Positions 16,801 to 24,557 of a DNA stretch of 64,000 nucleotides are shown piece by piece. The notes under the pieces were generated by a model. That model made no database searches and was not told the DNA's origin. It saw only the letters and a program-made list of their open reading frames with translations. Within the stretch, counting starts at the first letter, position 1. Each line of letters begins with the position of its first letter. A program made the position numbers and the translations under genes. Source of the DNA: Actinomycetes bacterium (GTDB taxonomy: Bacteria; Actinomycetota; Coriobacteriia; Coriobacteriales; Eggerthellaceae); assembly GCA_023460315.1 (NCBI GenBank), contig JAEWQO010000113.1:41918-105917 (forward strand). Direction: 5' to 3'.

Positions 16801-17466
16801 AACGGTTTTTCAATCTATCATGTGGGAATGGCTGTTGGGTCTTGGGGGAACACCCATTCTGCGGGATTATTTCCTGAAGCGATCAACGCGACATTTTCAC
16901 GGGTGAGGCTTGCTGAGGTCAGTCAAAGTGAAGCAGGTTCTTTTAAAGAGCTCCCGAGCGGAGAAAGCTCAGCAGGATATTTGGTCGGGAAAGCTACTTC
17001 CTGCACTTTTATCCAATGTCAGATTGTTGGAAAAGAAGGAGAGTCGAGTGGAGGGTTTGGCGTCCGCATCAAGGTTCTCGATTGGCAAGTTGCAAACCTT
17101 GGCTTTCTGGTTGGCCGGGCAGACAATTGCATTGTGCAGAATTGTTTCGTTCAAGGAGTGTCGCTCATAATTCAGAGCTCATCAAATTTCAATGCCAATC
17201 AGATCCGTTTAGGCTCATTGATTGGACAGGCGACGGGCGGCACCCAATATGCGCCGGGACCGTATGGCGCGCGCCTTGCCCAGTCAGTTCGCTTTGCGGT
17301 GTCCAACACATCAAATAGCTATGCCATAGGGGGATTGATAGGACAATCAGTGGGTTATATGTCTCCTTCTGGTCTTGGGGCGTTCGACTCAATCGTGAAG
17401 ATCATTGGCGATCCTGCATCAGGAGCATCATCGCCTGTAAGCAGCGCGATAGGGAATCAATCATGA
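13879..17466 (+). CDS. Giant type IV prepilin with C-terminal GLUG-like beta-helix (candidate pilus adhesin)
   Basis: A 1195-residue protein beginning with a class III signal: an 11-residue basic leader ending in Gly, then FTLSELLLAVALVIVLAAIA with the +5 Glu. It should be cut by the prepilin peptidase and built into the pilus. The GTG at 13879 is chosen because it gives this short leader and has AGGAGAG 8 nt upstream; a GTG at 13687 would give an atypical 75-residue leader. Residues ~50-950 are a long Ser/Thr/Asp/Gly-rich region. Residues ~960-1185 hold repeats of the GLUG type (FGGKFDGNGFSIYHVG..AGLF; YLVGKATSC; FLVGRADNCIVQNCFV; SLIGQATGG; GGLIGQS), suggesting a beta-helix. Pilins are usually 100-200 residues. 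The last ~1.1 kb is visibly richer in A+T. Binding role is inference. Confidence 0.8.
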   Translation: MPRPKKTHIEGFTLSELLLAVALVIVLAAIALPSLMAAQSSLRMTELDNAASRIASAAQLQMTAKKNAGTWHALMAEDGGPVAQGQTAKDAPAEGDIYYLTADQARDDGILSSLSLDETVWEGNFVIEFDASTATVVSVFYTDGKAGFFDSAHPETDAAQVYYDDGGSRDRASRMEARPMIGYYEGTPAGATSEVALANPVIWVDDQGRLCIQNSNLTEHGKASDSDWSTFLSVTIAKRDGSAGFVISGLDESAQTFTVSLPDGSAQRAYTNTGTDRGFTLAARTDASSDDDVFKINLNDIARIVGADAGAGELAAVVGSFAQGDSLRIDAEVGMTGPSVPATATAFIEWPARIASLAVYVTDPAPEADESGRVETEHIEGTYTAPTTDLQSEQGTPPVTGIAWHDNEVFASVDTNEALAAENGEASRQAYAGGWVSLSDAASQRARVQATVGSYASTGATHRYQITEVWVNDARVGYLKQNVWVWESGDTASAFQQCLVGTIDANTSSLTIDAQLLAASGIPQNEEGGYGVYVRTAPRSDEVQAFFTNNRSTVEEYLSGVSGADSRGVGSSDVSIRDMFENEFGASSTVASWHATTQAGTTSSTVTTAGAFPSQGDLRVYYSPTPAIAWLPSGGTYSGASPYTALSNAVLWLFNGESAQSAQPAAFVRDARTGSQDSYSLEQSTSSTFQMPTNRDELFFRVIEYCDSNGTPLSGYDLQYVPYTSQFDAAYATVRSGPTGSGSGTFAGWTYAANGSVAVSAGSVIGSYDASLAFGYVQLRARYQSVDSVGLMYLEFDASGNVTGYYGSLGGESPGGVLPGDNAIASWGYYVVAPAGTSSVTAVYSNGSSVLDGSRTLVTINGNTYAAYRVVLQNWMLQSPGNVPQVTCSYAGIIKMYYCNTLFASAVSLSAPAWGSDGSPWVVRTPGQIIGYLQQEDWVQSNYARQAYQQAHDIDFAAYADRSSVINFGGKFDGNGFSIYHVGMAVGSWGNTHSAGLFPEAINATFSRVRLAEVSQSEAGSFKELPSGESSAGYLVGKATSCTFIQCQIVGKEGESSGGFGVRIKVLDWQVANLGFLVGRADNCIVQNCFVQGVSLIIQSSSNFNANQIRLGSLIGQATGGTQYAPGPYGARLAQSVRFAVSNTSNSYAIGGLIGQSVGYMSPSGLGAFDSIVKIIGDPASGASSPVSSAIGNQS

Positions 17467-18050
17467 CATCCTTACGTCGACTGGCCCATGACACCTCTGG
17501 GGCTTCCATTGCTATTGCCCTGGTGTTCTTTCTCATCTGCGCCATCATCGGCTCGATTGTGGTCACGGCTGCGTCGGTTAACGCCAAGGCCGTCCAGACT
17601 CAGCGCGAGATGCAGCAGGCCGAGTTTGCGGTGGGGTCGGCCGCACAAACGGTGGGAGGTGACTTGGCCTCTGCTCAGGTCAACGTCGTTCTTGGGGAAG
17701 GAACGTCATCGTCGGTTGACGCAGGTACCCTTGAGGGCCAAACATTCGCGAAGGTCTTCTGGGGGAAGTACGGAAATGAGATTCTCAAAGCTCGCCTGGA
17801 GCAGCGATCCTTTTCCACGGATGACATGACGGTGAGCCAGGACACCAGCGAGCCTGTGTATGGCCGTCTGACTGTTGACCAGGACCTCAACATTACCGTT
17901 GCTCTTTCCTTGGACGAAGGATTTTCCTCACGGTCTCCCTACAACATGACCGTGACCGTCCAGTGCGTTCCCACCTATGATGGTGCCGGGCGGCTTCTGG
18001 CGTTTTCGTACGAGCAAGCGGTGGTTCAGAGGACGAGTGATGCCTCATGA
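17463..18050 (+). CDS. Pilus-associated membrane protein (PilX/minor pilin-like)
   Basis: A 195-residue protein with one N-terminal hydrophobic segment (GASIAIALVFFLICAIIGSIVVTAA, ~residues 13-37) after a short basic stretch, then an alpha-helical and a soluble extracytoplasmic region. The layout is that of a minor pilin or PilX-like protein, but the canonical Glu five residues after the Gly is absent. Its start overlaps the stop of the giant pilin by 4 nt and its stop overlaps the next gene the same way, so it is translationally coupled inside the pilus operon. A role in priming or filling the pilus is inferred from position. Confidence 0.65.
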   Translation: MTSLRRLAHDTSGASIAIALVFFLICAIIGSIVVTAASVNAKAVQTQREMQQAEFAVGSAAQTVGGDLASAQVNVVLGEGTSSSVDAGTLEGQTFAKVFWGKYGNEILKARLEQRSFSTDDMTVSQDTSEPVYGRLTVDQDLNITVALSLDEGFSSRSPYNMTVTVQCVPTYDGAGRLLAFSYEQAVVQRTSDAS

Positions 18051-18406
18051 GGAGGGTATTGGCTCGCCTGTGCGCGGCAGGGAAACGTTTTGGCCGTGAC
18101 GAATCGGGAGACTCGTTGGTTGAAGCGCTTGCGGCATTGCTGATAGCCGCCTTGGGAGCGGTGCTCCTCGCCACCATGGTGATGGCATCGACACAGGTTG
18201 CATCCTCGACGGCGGAGGCTTTTTCCGACGACTATGACGCCTTGGCTTCTTTGGAGCCGGTTTCTGGTTCTCATCAAGTGGATGTTCGTCTGGATGCCGG
18301 GGGAGTATCTCTGGATACATCGATTGATGTGTCGGTCTACGCATCGGATGATCAAACCTTCTTCCGCTACGAGAGCGCCGTGCCGCCGGGGGGAGTGTCC
18401 CCATGA
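18047..18406 (+). CDS. Small minor pilin-like protein
   Basis: A 119-residue protein with a basic leader (KRFGRDESG) followed by DSLVEALAALLIAALGAVLLATMVMAS. The G-x4-E spacing and the hydrophobic helix fit a prepilin signal, with Asp instead of the usual Phe/Met at +1. Only ~65 residues follow the helix, so the globular part is small. It is coupled to the genes on both sides by 4-nt ATGA overlaps. Minor pilins of this type prime assembly or modulate the pilus tip; that is an inference from context. Confidence 0.65.
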   Translation: MRRVLARLCAAGKRFGRDESGDSLVEALAALLIAALGAVLLATMVMASTQVASSTAEAFSDDYDALASLEPVSGSHQVDVRLDAGGVSLDTSIDVSVYASDDQTFFRYESAVPPGGVSP

Positions 18407-18954
18407 TGATCGGTCATTTCCCTTCAGGATGGCGGAACGCTGTGGCGAAGGCATTCGCAGGAGCAAGGATGCGGTTGCATGACACCCGTGGATTCATTCT
18501 TGCTGAACAGCTGGTCAGCATCGTGTTCATCGGCTTGCTCTGCATTGCGGTTGCCGCGGGTCTGGCTGCTGCTCTTACCGCTTATCAGGGCATCACGAAG
18601 CAGACCGACGCCCAGCAGGTGCTCGCCCGCACCATTGACGAGGTGAATGGCGAGCTTGCGTACGCCCGGTCAAGCGATGGGACGCAATTCACTAGCTCGA
18701 CGACGAACACGGTGGTTCAACTGGTGAACGTCGAGGGAGGGATTGCGCTGCGAAGGGCGGGCTCCTCGTCAGATCCCGAAGTGCTGGTTGGCACCTCGAA
18801 GGGACTTTGGCCGGAATTTGAGGTTGGCCCGACCTACGATTCTGACACAAATGCGTGGTCGTACACGGTTGTTGTCAGGGATTCAGGTATGGTGGATGTC
18901 CTTCGACAGGAGATGAAAGTGACGCAGGTGAATTCCGCGGCTTCATCCGGCTGA
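18403..18954 (+). CDS. Minor pilin-like protein
   Basis: A 183-residue protein with a ~30-residue basic leader, then RG-FILAEQLVSIVFIGLLCIAVAAGLAAAL: Gly at the cut site, Phe at +1, Glu at +5 and a hydrophobic helix, as in type IV prepilins. The rest is a soluble domain of ~120 residues without a family I recognise. It starts within the stop of the previous gene (ATGA) and is followed by a 71-nt gap before pilB. It is most likely a minor pilin of the same pilus. Confidence 0.7.
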   Translation: MMIGHFPSGWRNAVAKAFAGARMRLHDTRGFILAEQLVSIVFIGLLCIAVAAGLAAALTAYQGITKQTDAQQVLARTIDEVNGELAYARSSDGTQFTSSTTNTVVQLVNVEGGIALRRAGSSSDPEVLVGTSKGLWPEFEVGPTYDSDTNAWSYTVVVRDSGMVDVLRQEMKVTQVNSAASSG

Positions 18955-19025
18955 TGGCGAGAGAACGAACGGCAGCTCATGCGGTTGATCGATATGATAA
19001 GACGACGGGGAAATAGGAACGAGAT

Positions 19026-20723
19026 ATGGCATATAAACGCTTGGGAGATGTGCTTGTTGATGCCGGTCTGGTGACCGAGGATCAGCTTGACCACGCCCTG
19101 GCCCAGCAAAAGGAGACAAAGCGGCGGTTGGGCGACGAACTCATCGCCGAAGGCATCATTACGGAATCGGGGTTGATAGAAGCCCTTCAGATGCAGCTTG
19201 GCATCGATTTCGTCGACCTGTCCCAAATGGCCATCGATCCTGAGTTGAGCAGAGTGGTTCCAAAGAATATCGCCAAGACCTATGGGGTCGTTCCCGTCAA
19301 GGCAAGTCCTGAAGAAGTCTATCTCGCCATGGGAGACCCCTTGAATTTCCTCGCCATCGAGGCGGTCAAAAACGCTGCGCGCAAGCGAGTCGTTCCAATG
19401 GTCGCTTCGCGGGACAGCATCGCGCGAGCCATCGTGACGCTTTATGGCAATGAAGGCGCAGTCCGTGCGATCGAGGAGATGAAGCGTGACGTCCGGCATG
19501 CCGACGATCAATCTTCCTCGTTTTCCACTTCGACCCTCGGCGATGAGGCCGATGCGCAATCCGCGCCGACGGTGCGCTTGGTCAACAGCATCATCGAGAG
19601 AGCGGCAACCGAGCGAGCCAGCGACATCCATCTGGAGCCACGGGAAGCCGACATGCACGTCCGCATGCGCATCGACGGCATTCTGCGGACTATTCTGACG
19701 GTCCCCAACGAGCTTCGGGCCTCAGTTGTCTCTCGGCTGAAGATCATGGGCAACATGAACACCTCGGAGCGGCGCATTCCCCAAGATGGCCGTGCTGCCG
19801 TGCGTATCAAGCAACAAGACATCGACCTGCGTATCAGCACGCTGCCCACCATTCATGGCGAATCGGTGGTCATACGCTTGCTTGACAAGGACGAGGCGCT
19901 CTTCGATCCGCGGGGCATCGGCCTCACCGGGACAAACCTGGATGCCTATGATCGGCTGATCCATGCGAATAACGGCGTCGTGCTGATTGTGGGTCCCACG
20001 GGGTCAGGCAAAAGCTCCACCATGTACACCATGATCAATGCGCTCAACACCGATTCCGTCAATCTGGTGACCCTGGAAGACCCCGTGGAATACAACATCG
20101 ACGGAGTGAACCAGGTGCAGATCAACGAAAAGGTTGGCATGACGTTTGCAAGCGGCCTCCGTTCGATCCTCCGTCAGGATCCCGACATTGTCGCAGTCGG
20201 AGAGATCCGCGACGGGGAGACGGCCGAGATTGCCATGCGCGCCGCGATTACCGGCCATCTTGTCCTGTCGACCGTGCACACCTTCGATGCCGTTTCCACC
20301 ATCGACCGCCTCATCGACATTGGAGTGGAACCGTATCTCATCGCCAGCGGCGTGCGAGGCGTCATCTCGCAGCGTCTGGTGCGCCTGGTGTGTCCCCATT
20401 GCCGCGAAGCCTACGTTCCCGATCCTGAGGAATTCGACGTTTTGGGGATCCCTCAGGATCCTTCGGTGAGGTTCTATCGTGGCACGGGCTGTCCGATGTG
20501 CTTCGGCACGGGGTATCGCGGGCGTACGGGCGTTTTCGAGATACTTGTGATCAACCGTGAATTGCGTTCTCTGATAACGGCGGGAGCGACCAGGGACGAG
20601 CTTCAGCGAGCCGTCGAGGAGTCAGGCTCGTTCCGCTCGCTTGAAGACAACTGCCGCGATTTGGTGCTTGCGGGAACGACCACCGTCGAGGAAGCCCGCA
20701 AGACCATCACGACATTAGAGTGA
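19026..20723 (+). CDS. pilB: Type IV pilus extension ATPase PilB
   Basis: The motor for pilus extension, 565 residues. The N-terminal MshEN-type domain (RLGDVLVDAGLVTEDQLDHAL and ELIAEGIITESGLIEAL) covers ~1-150; MshEN domains in this family can bind c-di-GMP. The ATPase core has Walker A GPTGSGKSS (~residue 322), the Asp box (VTLEDPVEYNIDG), Walker B and the His box (GHLVLSTVHTFDAVSTIDR). A C-x2-C pair (CPHC) and a second (CPMC) form the zinc-binding tetracysteine motif that marks PilB/GspE and is absent from PilT. It is followed by pilT and pilC. Confidence 0.95.
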   Translation: MAYKRLGDVLVDAGLVTEDQLDHALAQQKETKRRLGDELIAEGIITESGLIEALQMQLGIDFVDLSQMAIDPELSRVVPKNIAKTYGVVPVKASPEEVYLAMGDPLNFLAIEAVKNAARKRVVPMVASRDSIARAIVTLYGNEGAVRAIEEMKRDVRHADDQSSSFSTSTLGDEADAQSAPTVRLVNSIIERAATERASDIHLEPREADMHVRMRIDGILRTILTVPNELRASVVSRLKIMGNMNTSERRIPQDGRAAVRIKQQDIDLRISTLPTIHGESVVIRLLDKDEALFDPRGIGLTGTNLDAYDRLIHANNGVVLIVGPTGSGKSSTMYTMINALNTDSVNLVTLEDPVEYNIDGVNQVQINEKVGMTFASGLRSILRQDPDIVAVGEIRDGETAEIAMRAAITGHLVLSTVHTFDAVSTIDRLIDIGVEPYLIASGVRGVISQRLVRLVCPHCREAYVPDPEEFDVLGIPQDPSVRFYRGTGCPMCFGTGYRGRTGVFEILVINRELRSLITAGATRDELQRAVEESGSFRSLEDNCRDLVLAGTTTVEEARKTITTLE

Positions 20724-20817
20724 GGGCAGCTGTGGGCGCCTGCATGGCGTTTCCCTGTTGGGGGCGCGTGCTCGGATGGATCGCGCGGAACTGTTGCGGA
20801 AGGGAAGGAAAGCCGGC

Positions 20818-21873
20818 ATGAATGTGGAACACCTTATAGCGCAGGCTCATGAGGCAGGGGCATCGGATGTGCACCTCGTCTGTGGGCTGCCGGTGAAATT
20901 TCGGGTGAATGGCCAGCTTGCCGATGCGTCGCTGCCGGAAAATCCTCCGCTCACCCATGAGGATTGCGAGCGGCTTGCACATGATCTTGCCAATGGCGAA
21001 TATGAGCGCATCCGACGTATCGGAGAGCTTGACCGCGCCGCCACCATAGCCGGGGTGCGCGTCCGCATGAGCCTGTTCCGTGCGCAAGGGCATGTGAGCA
21101 TGGCTCTGCGCCTGCTTTCCGACACCATTCCCGCGCTCGAAACGCTGGGAGTTCCTCCTGCGGTGTTGGACTTTCCCCAGATACAGCGCGGCATCGTGGT
21201 GGTGACGGGCGAAACGGGCAGCGGCAAGTCGACCACCTTGGCGGCGCTCATCGACTCCATCAATCGTACCCGAGCCGAGAACATCATCACGATGGAAGAC
21301 CCCATCGAATACATCTACAAACCCGACCGATCCGTCATCTCCCAACGCCAGATTGGTCAGGATACGGAAAGCTATCAGGATGCGCTGCGTGCCGTTCTGC
21401 GCGAGGACCCCGACATCATCCTCATCGGGGAGATGCGTGACCTGGAAACGATCCAGGCCGCTCTGACCGCCGCCGAGACCGGTCACTTCGTGCTGGCGAC
21501 GCTCCATACCAAATCTGCCGCCGATTCCATCGACCGCATGGTCGACGTGTTTCCCGAGGGGTTGCAGCGCCAAGCGCGCATGCAGCTGTCGACGTGCCTG
21601 ATGGCCGTGCTGTCGCAACAGCTTCTGCCCCGCCGTGACGGTGCCGGCCGCGCCCTCGCGTGCGAGCTCATGATGGTCACGCCAGCTATCCGCAATCTCA
21701 TACGTGAAGGGAAAACTCCGCAAATAGCCAGTTCTTTGGCGACTTCGGCAGCCGCGGGCAGCATGACCATGGATAACGCCCTTATAGCGTTGTGCCGTGC
21801 GCGTGAGATCGACGCCCCCACGGCGGTGGGCGCGGCCAATGACGTCGAATACGTGCAGAGGAACGTGCGCTGA
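20818..21873 (+). CDS. pilT: Type IV pilus retraction ATPase PilT
   Basis: The motor for pilus retraction, 351 residues. It has the PilT N-terminal domain (HLIAQAHEAGASDVHLVCGLPVKFRVNG), Walker A GETGSGKSTT (~residue 130), the Asp box TMEDPIEYIY, Walker B and the His box GHFVLATLHT. The AIRNLIREGKT motif near the C-terminus is the signature that separates PilT from PilB, and the zinc tetracysteine is missing. ATG 20818 is chosen because an AAGGAAAG precedes it at good spacing; an upstream ATG at 20758 adds a 20-residue basic stretch. The stop shares one base with the start of pilC. Its presence implies retractable pili. Confidence 0.95.
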   Translation: MNVEHLIAQAHEAGASDVHLVCGLPVKFRVNGQLADASLPENPPLTHEDCERLAHDLANGEYERIRRIGELDRAATIAGVRVRMSLFRAQGHVSMALRLLSDTIPALETLGVPPAVLDFPQIQRGIVVVTGETGSGKSTTLAALIDSINRTRAENIITMEDPIEYIYKPDRSVISQRQIGQDTESYQDALRAVLREDPDIILIGEMRDLETIQAALTAAETGHFVLATLHTKSAADSIDRMVDVFPEGLQRQARMQLSTCLMAVLSQQLLPRRDGAGRALACELMMVTPAIRNLIREGKTPQIASSLATSAAAGSMTMDNALIALCRAREIDAPTAVGAANDVEYVQRNVR

Positions 21874-23081
21874 TGCCCACTTTTACCTACGTCGGCCTGT
21901 CTGAATCCGATCTGCCCGTGCAAGGCGTGGTGGAGGCGTATGACGAGATTGAGGCCATGGAAAAGGCGCGGGAGATATGCCGCGTCGTCTATGACGTCAA
22001 AGAGGTCAGGAGTCGACGCGGGCTGCTGTCTCTGGACATCACCAAGCCAAAGGCGAAGCAAAAGAACCTTTCCATCATGTGCGCCCAGTTTGCCACCATT
22101 ATCCAAGCGGGCCTTTCCGTTGCTCGCGCCGTGGCACTGGTGGCGGACCAGACTACCGACAAATACCTGAAGCGCGTGCTGACGGAAGTTGCCGCTGACG
22201 TGGCCGCCGGCCATGGCTTGGCGGACAGTTTCGAAAACAAGGGACCTGAGCTGCCGCGCGTGTTCGTGGAGACGGTGCGTGCGGGCGAGGAGAGCGGGCG
22301 CTTGCCGGAGAGCTTCACCCGGCTGCATACCTATTACGACCGCCGCTCGAAGATAGCGGGCAAGGTGGCCAGCGCCCTTACCTATCCCATATTCGTGCTG
22401 GTGATAGCAGTGGTGGTAGTCGCTGTCATGATGGTCATGGTCATCCCTGCGATAGCGGGCATGGTGGCATCTTTGGGCAGTGACATGCCAGCCATCACCC
22501 AGTTCCTGATCAACGCGTCCGATTGGGTTTCCCACAACATCGTGCTCATTCTGGTAGTTCTCGTTCTGGTGATTGCGGCGGTTCGTCTGTACGTTCGCAC
22601 CGAGGCCGGCAAGATCCTGCTGGCAAAGCTGAAACTGAAGATTCCTCTGCTTGGATCTATCGGCGTGTATTCTGGCGCGTCACAGTTTGCCAACACCATG
22701 GGCACCCTGATAGCGTCGGGCCTCCCGATGACGCACGCGGTGTCTGTGACGGCGCGCGTCATGGACAACTATGTGCTATCGCGGGAAGTCGGGCGGATGC
22801 AAGCGGGGCTTGAGGAGGGACGCACGCTGGGAGAATGCATGGAGACCTGCGTATACTTCCCTGAAACTCTGGTGGAGATGACGACGGTGGGCGAGCAGAC
22901 GGGTGCCTTGGAAGAGACGCTTGCGACCATGGGAGAATTCTATGATGATGAGACGCAGCGGGTGACAGACCGTGCTCTTTCGCTCATGGAGCCCTCATTG
23001 CTCGTGCTCATGGCATTATTTGCCGGATTTATCGTCATTGCGCTATATTTACCATTGTTTACCATGTATGCTGCAATGTAA
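21873..23081 (+). CDS. pilC: Type IV pilus inner-membrane platform protein PilC
   Basis: Platform protein on which PilB and PilT act, 402 residues. It has the two repeated T2SF domains (~residues 65-190 and 270-390), each a cytoplasmic helical bundle, with three membrane segments (~165-195, 217-237 and 375-400). The conserved G-x-x-L-A-x-x-F pattern and the MTTVGEQTGALEETLATMGEFY segment are present. TGATG joins it to pilT by a 1-nt overlap. A gap of ~108 nt follows before the major pilin, probably with its own promoter, which I could not define. Confidence 0.95.
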   Translation: MPTFTYVGLSESDLPVQGVVEAYDEIEAMEKAREICRVVYDVKEVRSRRGLLSLDITKPKAKQKNLSIMCAQFATIIQAGLSVARAVALVADQTTDKYLKRVLTEVAADVAAGHGLADSFENKGPELPRVFVETVRAGEESGRLPESFTRLHTYYDRRSKIAGKVASALTYPIFVLVIAVVVVAVMMVMVIPAIAGMVASLGSDMPAITQFLINASDWVSHNIVLILVVLVLVIAAVRLYVRTEAGKILLAKLKLKIPLLGSIGVYSGASQFANTMGTLIASGLPMTHAVSVTARVMDNYVLSREVGRMQAGLEEGRTLGECMETCVYFPETLVEMTTVGEQTGALEETLATMGEFYDDETQRVTDRALSLMEPSLLVLMALFAGFIVIALYLPLFTMYAAM

Positions 23082-23189
23082 TGTTCGAACTGCAAAAAAA
23101 CGTATAAGCATCAGGTCTATGACGTGGCACGAAGGATAGCGAGCGTCGAGCATGATTATACTGGTCAAATAGGAGAGAGAGGATATGCT

Positions 23190-23576
23190 ATGAAGGAAAT
23201 GATCAAGCGGGTGCGCGATGAGAAGGGTGGTTTCACGCTTGCCGAGTTGTTGATTGTCGTTGCGATCATCCTCGTGCTGGTTGCGATTGCCATCCCAGTG
23301 TTCACGGGTGCGCTGAACAATGCGAATGAGGCCGTTCAGAAAGCGGATGTTCGTGCGGTCAAAGCTGTGGCAACTACCCAGATTCTTCTTAACAACGATA
23401 CGGATGCGCTCACGGATGGAGCGTGGACGGCTACGGCTAACGTCGATTCTCAGGGTAACGTTGGTGACGTGACGGTAGTAACAGGAACAACGGGCGACGA
23501 GGGTGCTGTTTCCGACGGTAGTGGTGGTTATAACGTCACGGCTCACATCACTGCAAGTGATGTGAATGCAAGCTAG
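23190..23576 (+). CDS. pilA: Major type IV pilin
   Basis: A 128-residue prepilin with a textbook class III signal: leader MKEMIKRVRDEKGG, cut after Gly14, then FTLAELLIVVAIILVLVAIAIPVF with Glu at +5. The mature protein is ~114 residues with a short C-terminal domain (NVGDVTVVTGTTGDEGAVSDGSGG) and no cysteine pair. ATG 23190 is chosen because it gives a short leader and follows an AGAGAGGA; an in-frame upstream ATG at 23124 would add 22 residues. Its small size, canonical signal and position just before the peptidase make it the likely main subunit of the pilus. Confidence 0.88.
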   Translation: MKEMIKRVRDEKGGFTLAELLIVVAIILVLVAIAIPVFTGALNNANEAVQKADVRAVKAVATTQILLNNDTDALTDGAWTATANVDSQGNVGDVTVVTGTTGDEGAVSDGSGGYNVTAHITASDVNAS

Positions 23577-23616
23577 CCATTGCGTGCGGGCGGCAAATAG
23601 AACACGCTAACAAACC

Positions 23617-24522
23617 ATGTCCCTGCCCTTGGACATCTTTACACCGATACAGGCGGCGATCCTCTTGGGGATCGCCGCTCTGCTCGGTGCTTGCCTGGGA
23701 AGCTTCATCAACTGCCTGGCTTGGCGTCTCGTGCAGGGTGAAAGCGTCCTCAAGGGGCGGAGTCACTGCACAACGTGCGGCCATGTGCTGGGCCCGCTCG
23801 ACTTGGTGCCGGTGGTGTCATGGCTTGCCTTGCGGGGACGGTGCCGCCATTGCGGGCAGCGTGTGGGCATGCGCTATCTTGTCGTTGAAGTTCTCACGGC
23901 GGCCGTGTTCGTGGCGCTGCTGGTGACCCGGGGACTCAGCGTCGCGACGTTGGCGTACCTGGTGCTCGCCTGCCTGCTCATGGGGGCTTCCCTTGTCGAT
24001 CTGGATACATTCACCATACCTAACGGGTTCGTCATTGTGGGCGTGGTACTCTGGGCGGCGAGCATCTGGTTCATGAGGGTTCCTCCGTCGGGGACATTTG
24101 GCGTGGGCACCCTGTTCGCGCCTCTGCTTGGTCGGGGGTGGCTGTCTGTCGCACTCGATGGCGTCATTGGCGCGGTGGCGGTGGGCGGCGGCATCTTGGT
24201 GTTCTCAATGGTGTTCGACGCCATCACGCATCGAACGTCGTTGGGTGGGGGTGACGTGAAGCTTTTGTTCATGGTGAGTCTGTTCTTGGGAGTGGCGGGA
24301 TCGCTTCTCAACGTGCTTCTCGCCTGCGTGTTGGGGCTTGTGTTCGCCGCGGTGCGTGGGAAGGCTTCCCGGCCGGAGATTCCTGCCACGTCTTCCGCCG
24401 ACGGAGACCAGGAAAGCTTTCGGACGAGGGCCATCCCCTTCGGGCCGGCCATTGCCGCGGCGACGATGCTCACGCTCACGGTCGGGCCCAGCATGCTGGG
24501 TTGGTATGTGGGGTTGCTGTAG
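23617..24522 (+). CDS. pilD: Prepilin peptidase/N-methyltransferase PilD
   Basis: Membrane aspartic protease that cuts prepilin leaders and methylates the new N-terminus; 301 residues. The N-terminal domain holds the two zinc-binding pairs C51-x2-C54 and C76-x2-C79, marking the bifunctional form. The two catalytic Asp motifs are visible: SLVDLDTFTIPN (~128-130) and the GGGD loop (Asp213). About eight hydrophobic segments span the protein. An insert of ~25 polar residues lies between the last two membrane segments. It lies 40 nt after pilA and 35 nt before pilM. Confidence 0.94.
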   Translation: MSLPLDIFTPIQAAILLGIAALLGACLGSFINCLAWRLVQGESVLKGRSHCTTCGHVLGPLDLVPVVSWLALRGRCRHCGQRVGMRYLVVEVLTAAVFVALLVTRGLSVATLAYLVLACLLMGASLVDLDTFTIPNGFVIVGVVLWAASIWFMRVPPSGTFGVGTLFAPLLGRGWLSVALDGVIGAVAVGGGILVFSMVFDAITHRTSLGGGDVKLLFMVSLFLGVAGSLLNVLLACVLGLVFAAVRGKASRPEIPATSSADGDQESFRTRAIPFGPAIAAATMLTLTVGPSMLGWYVGLL

Positions 24523-24557
24523 GGCAACGCGAGATGGGTTTGAGAGGAACGCATCGC

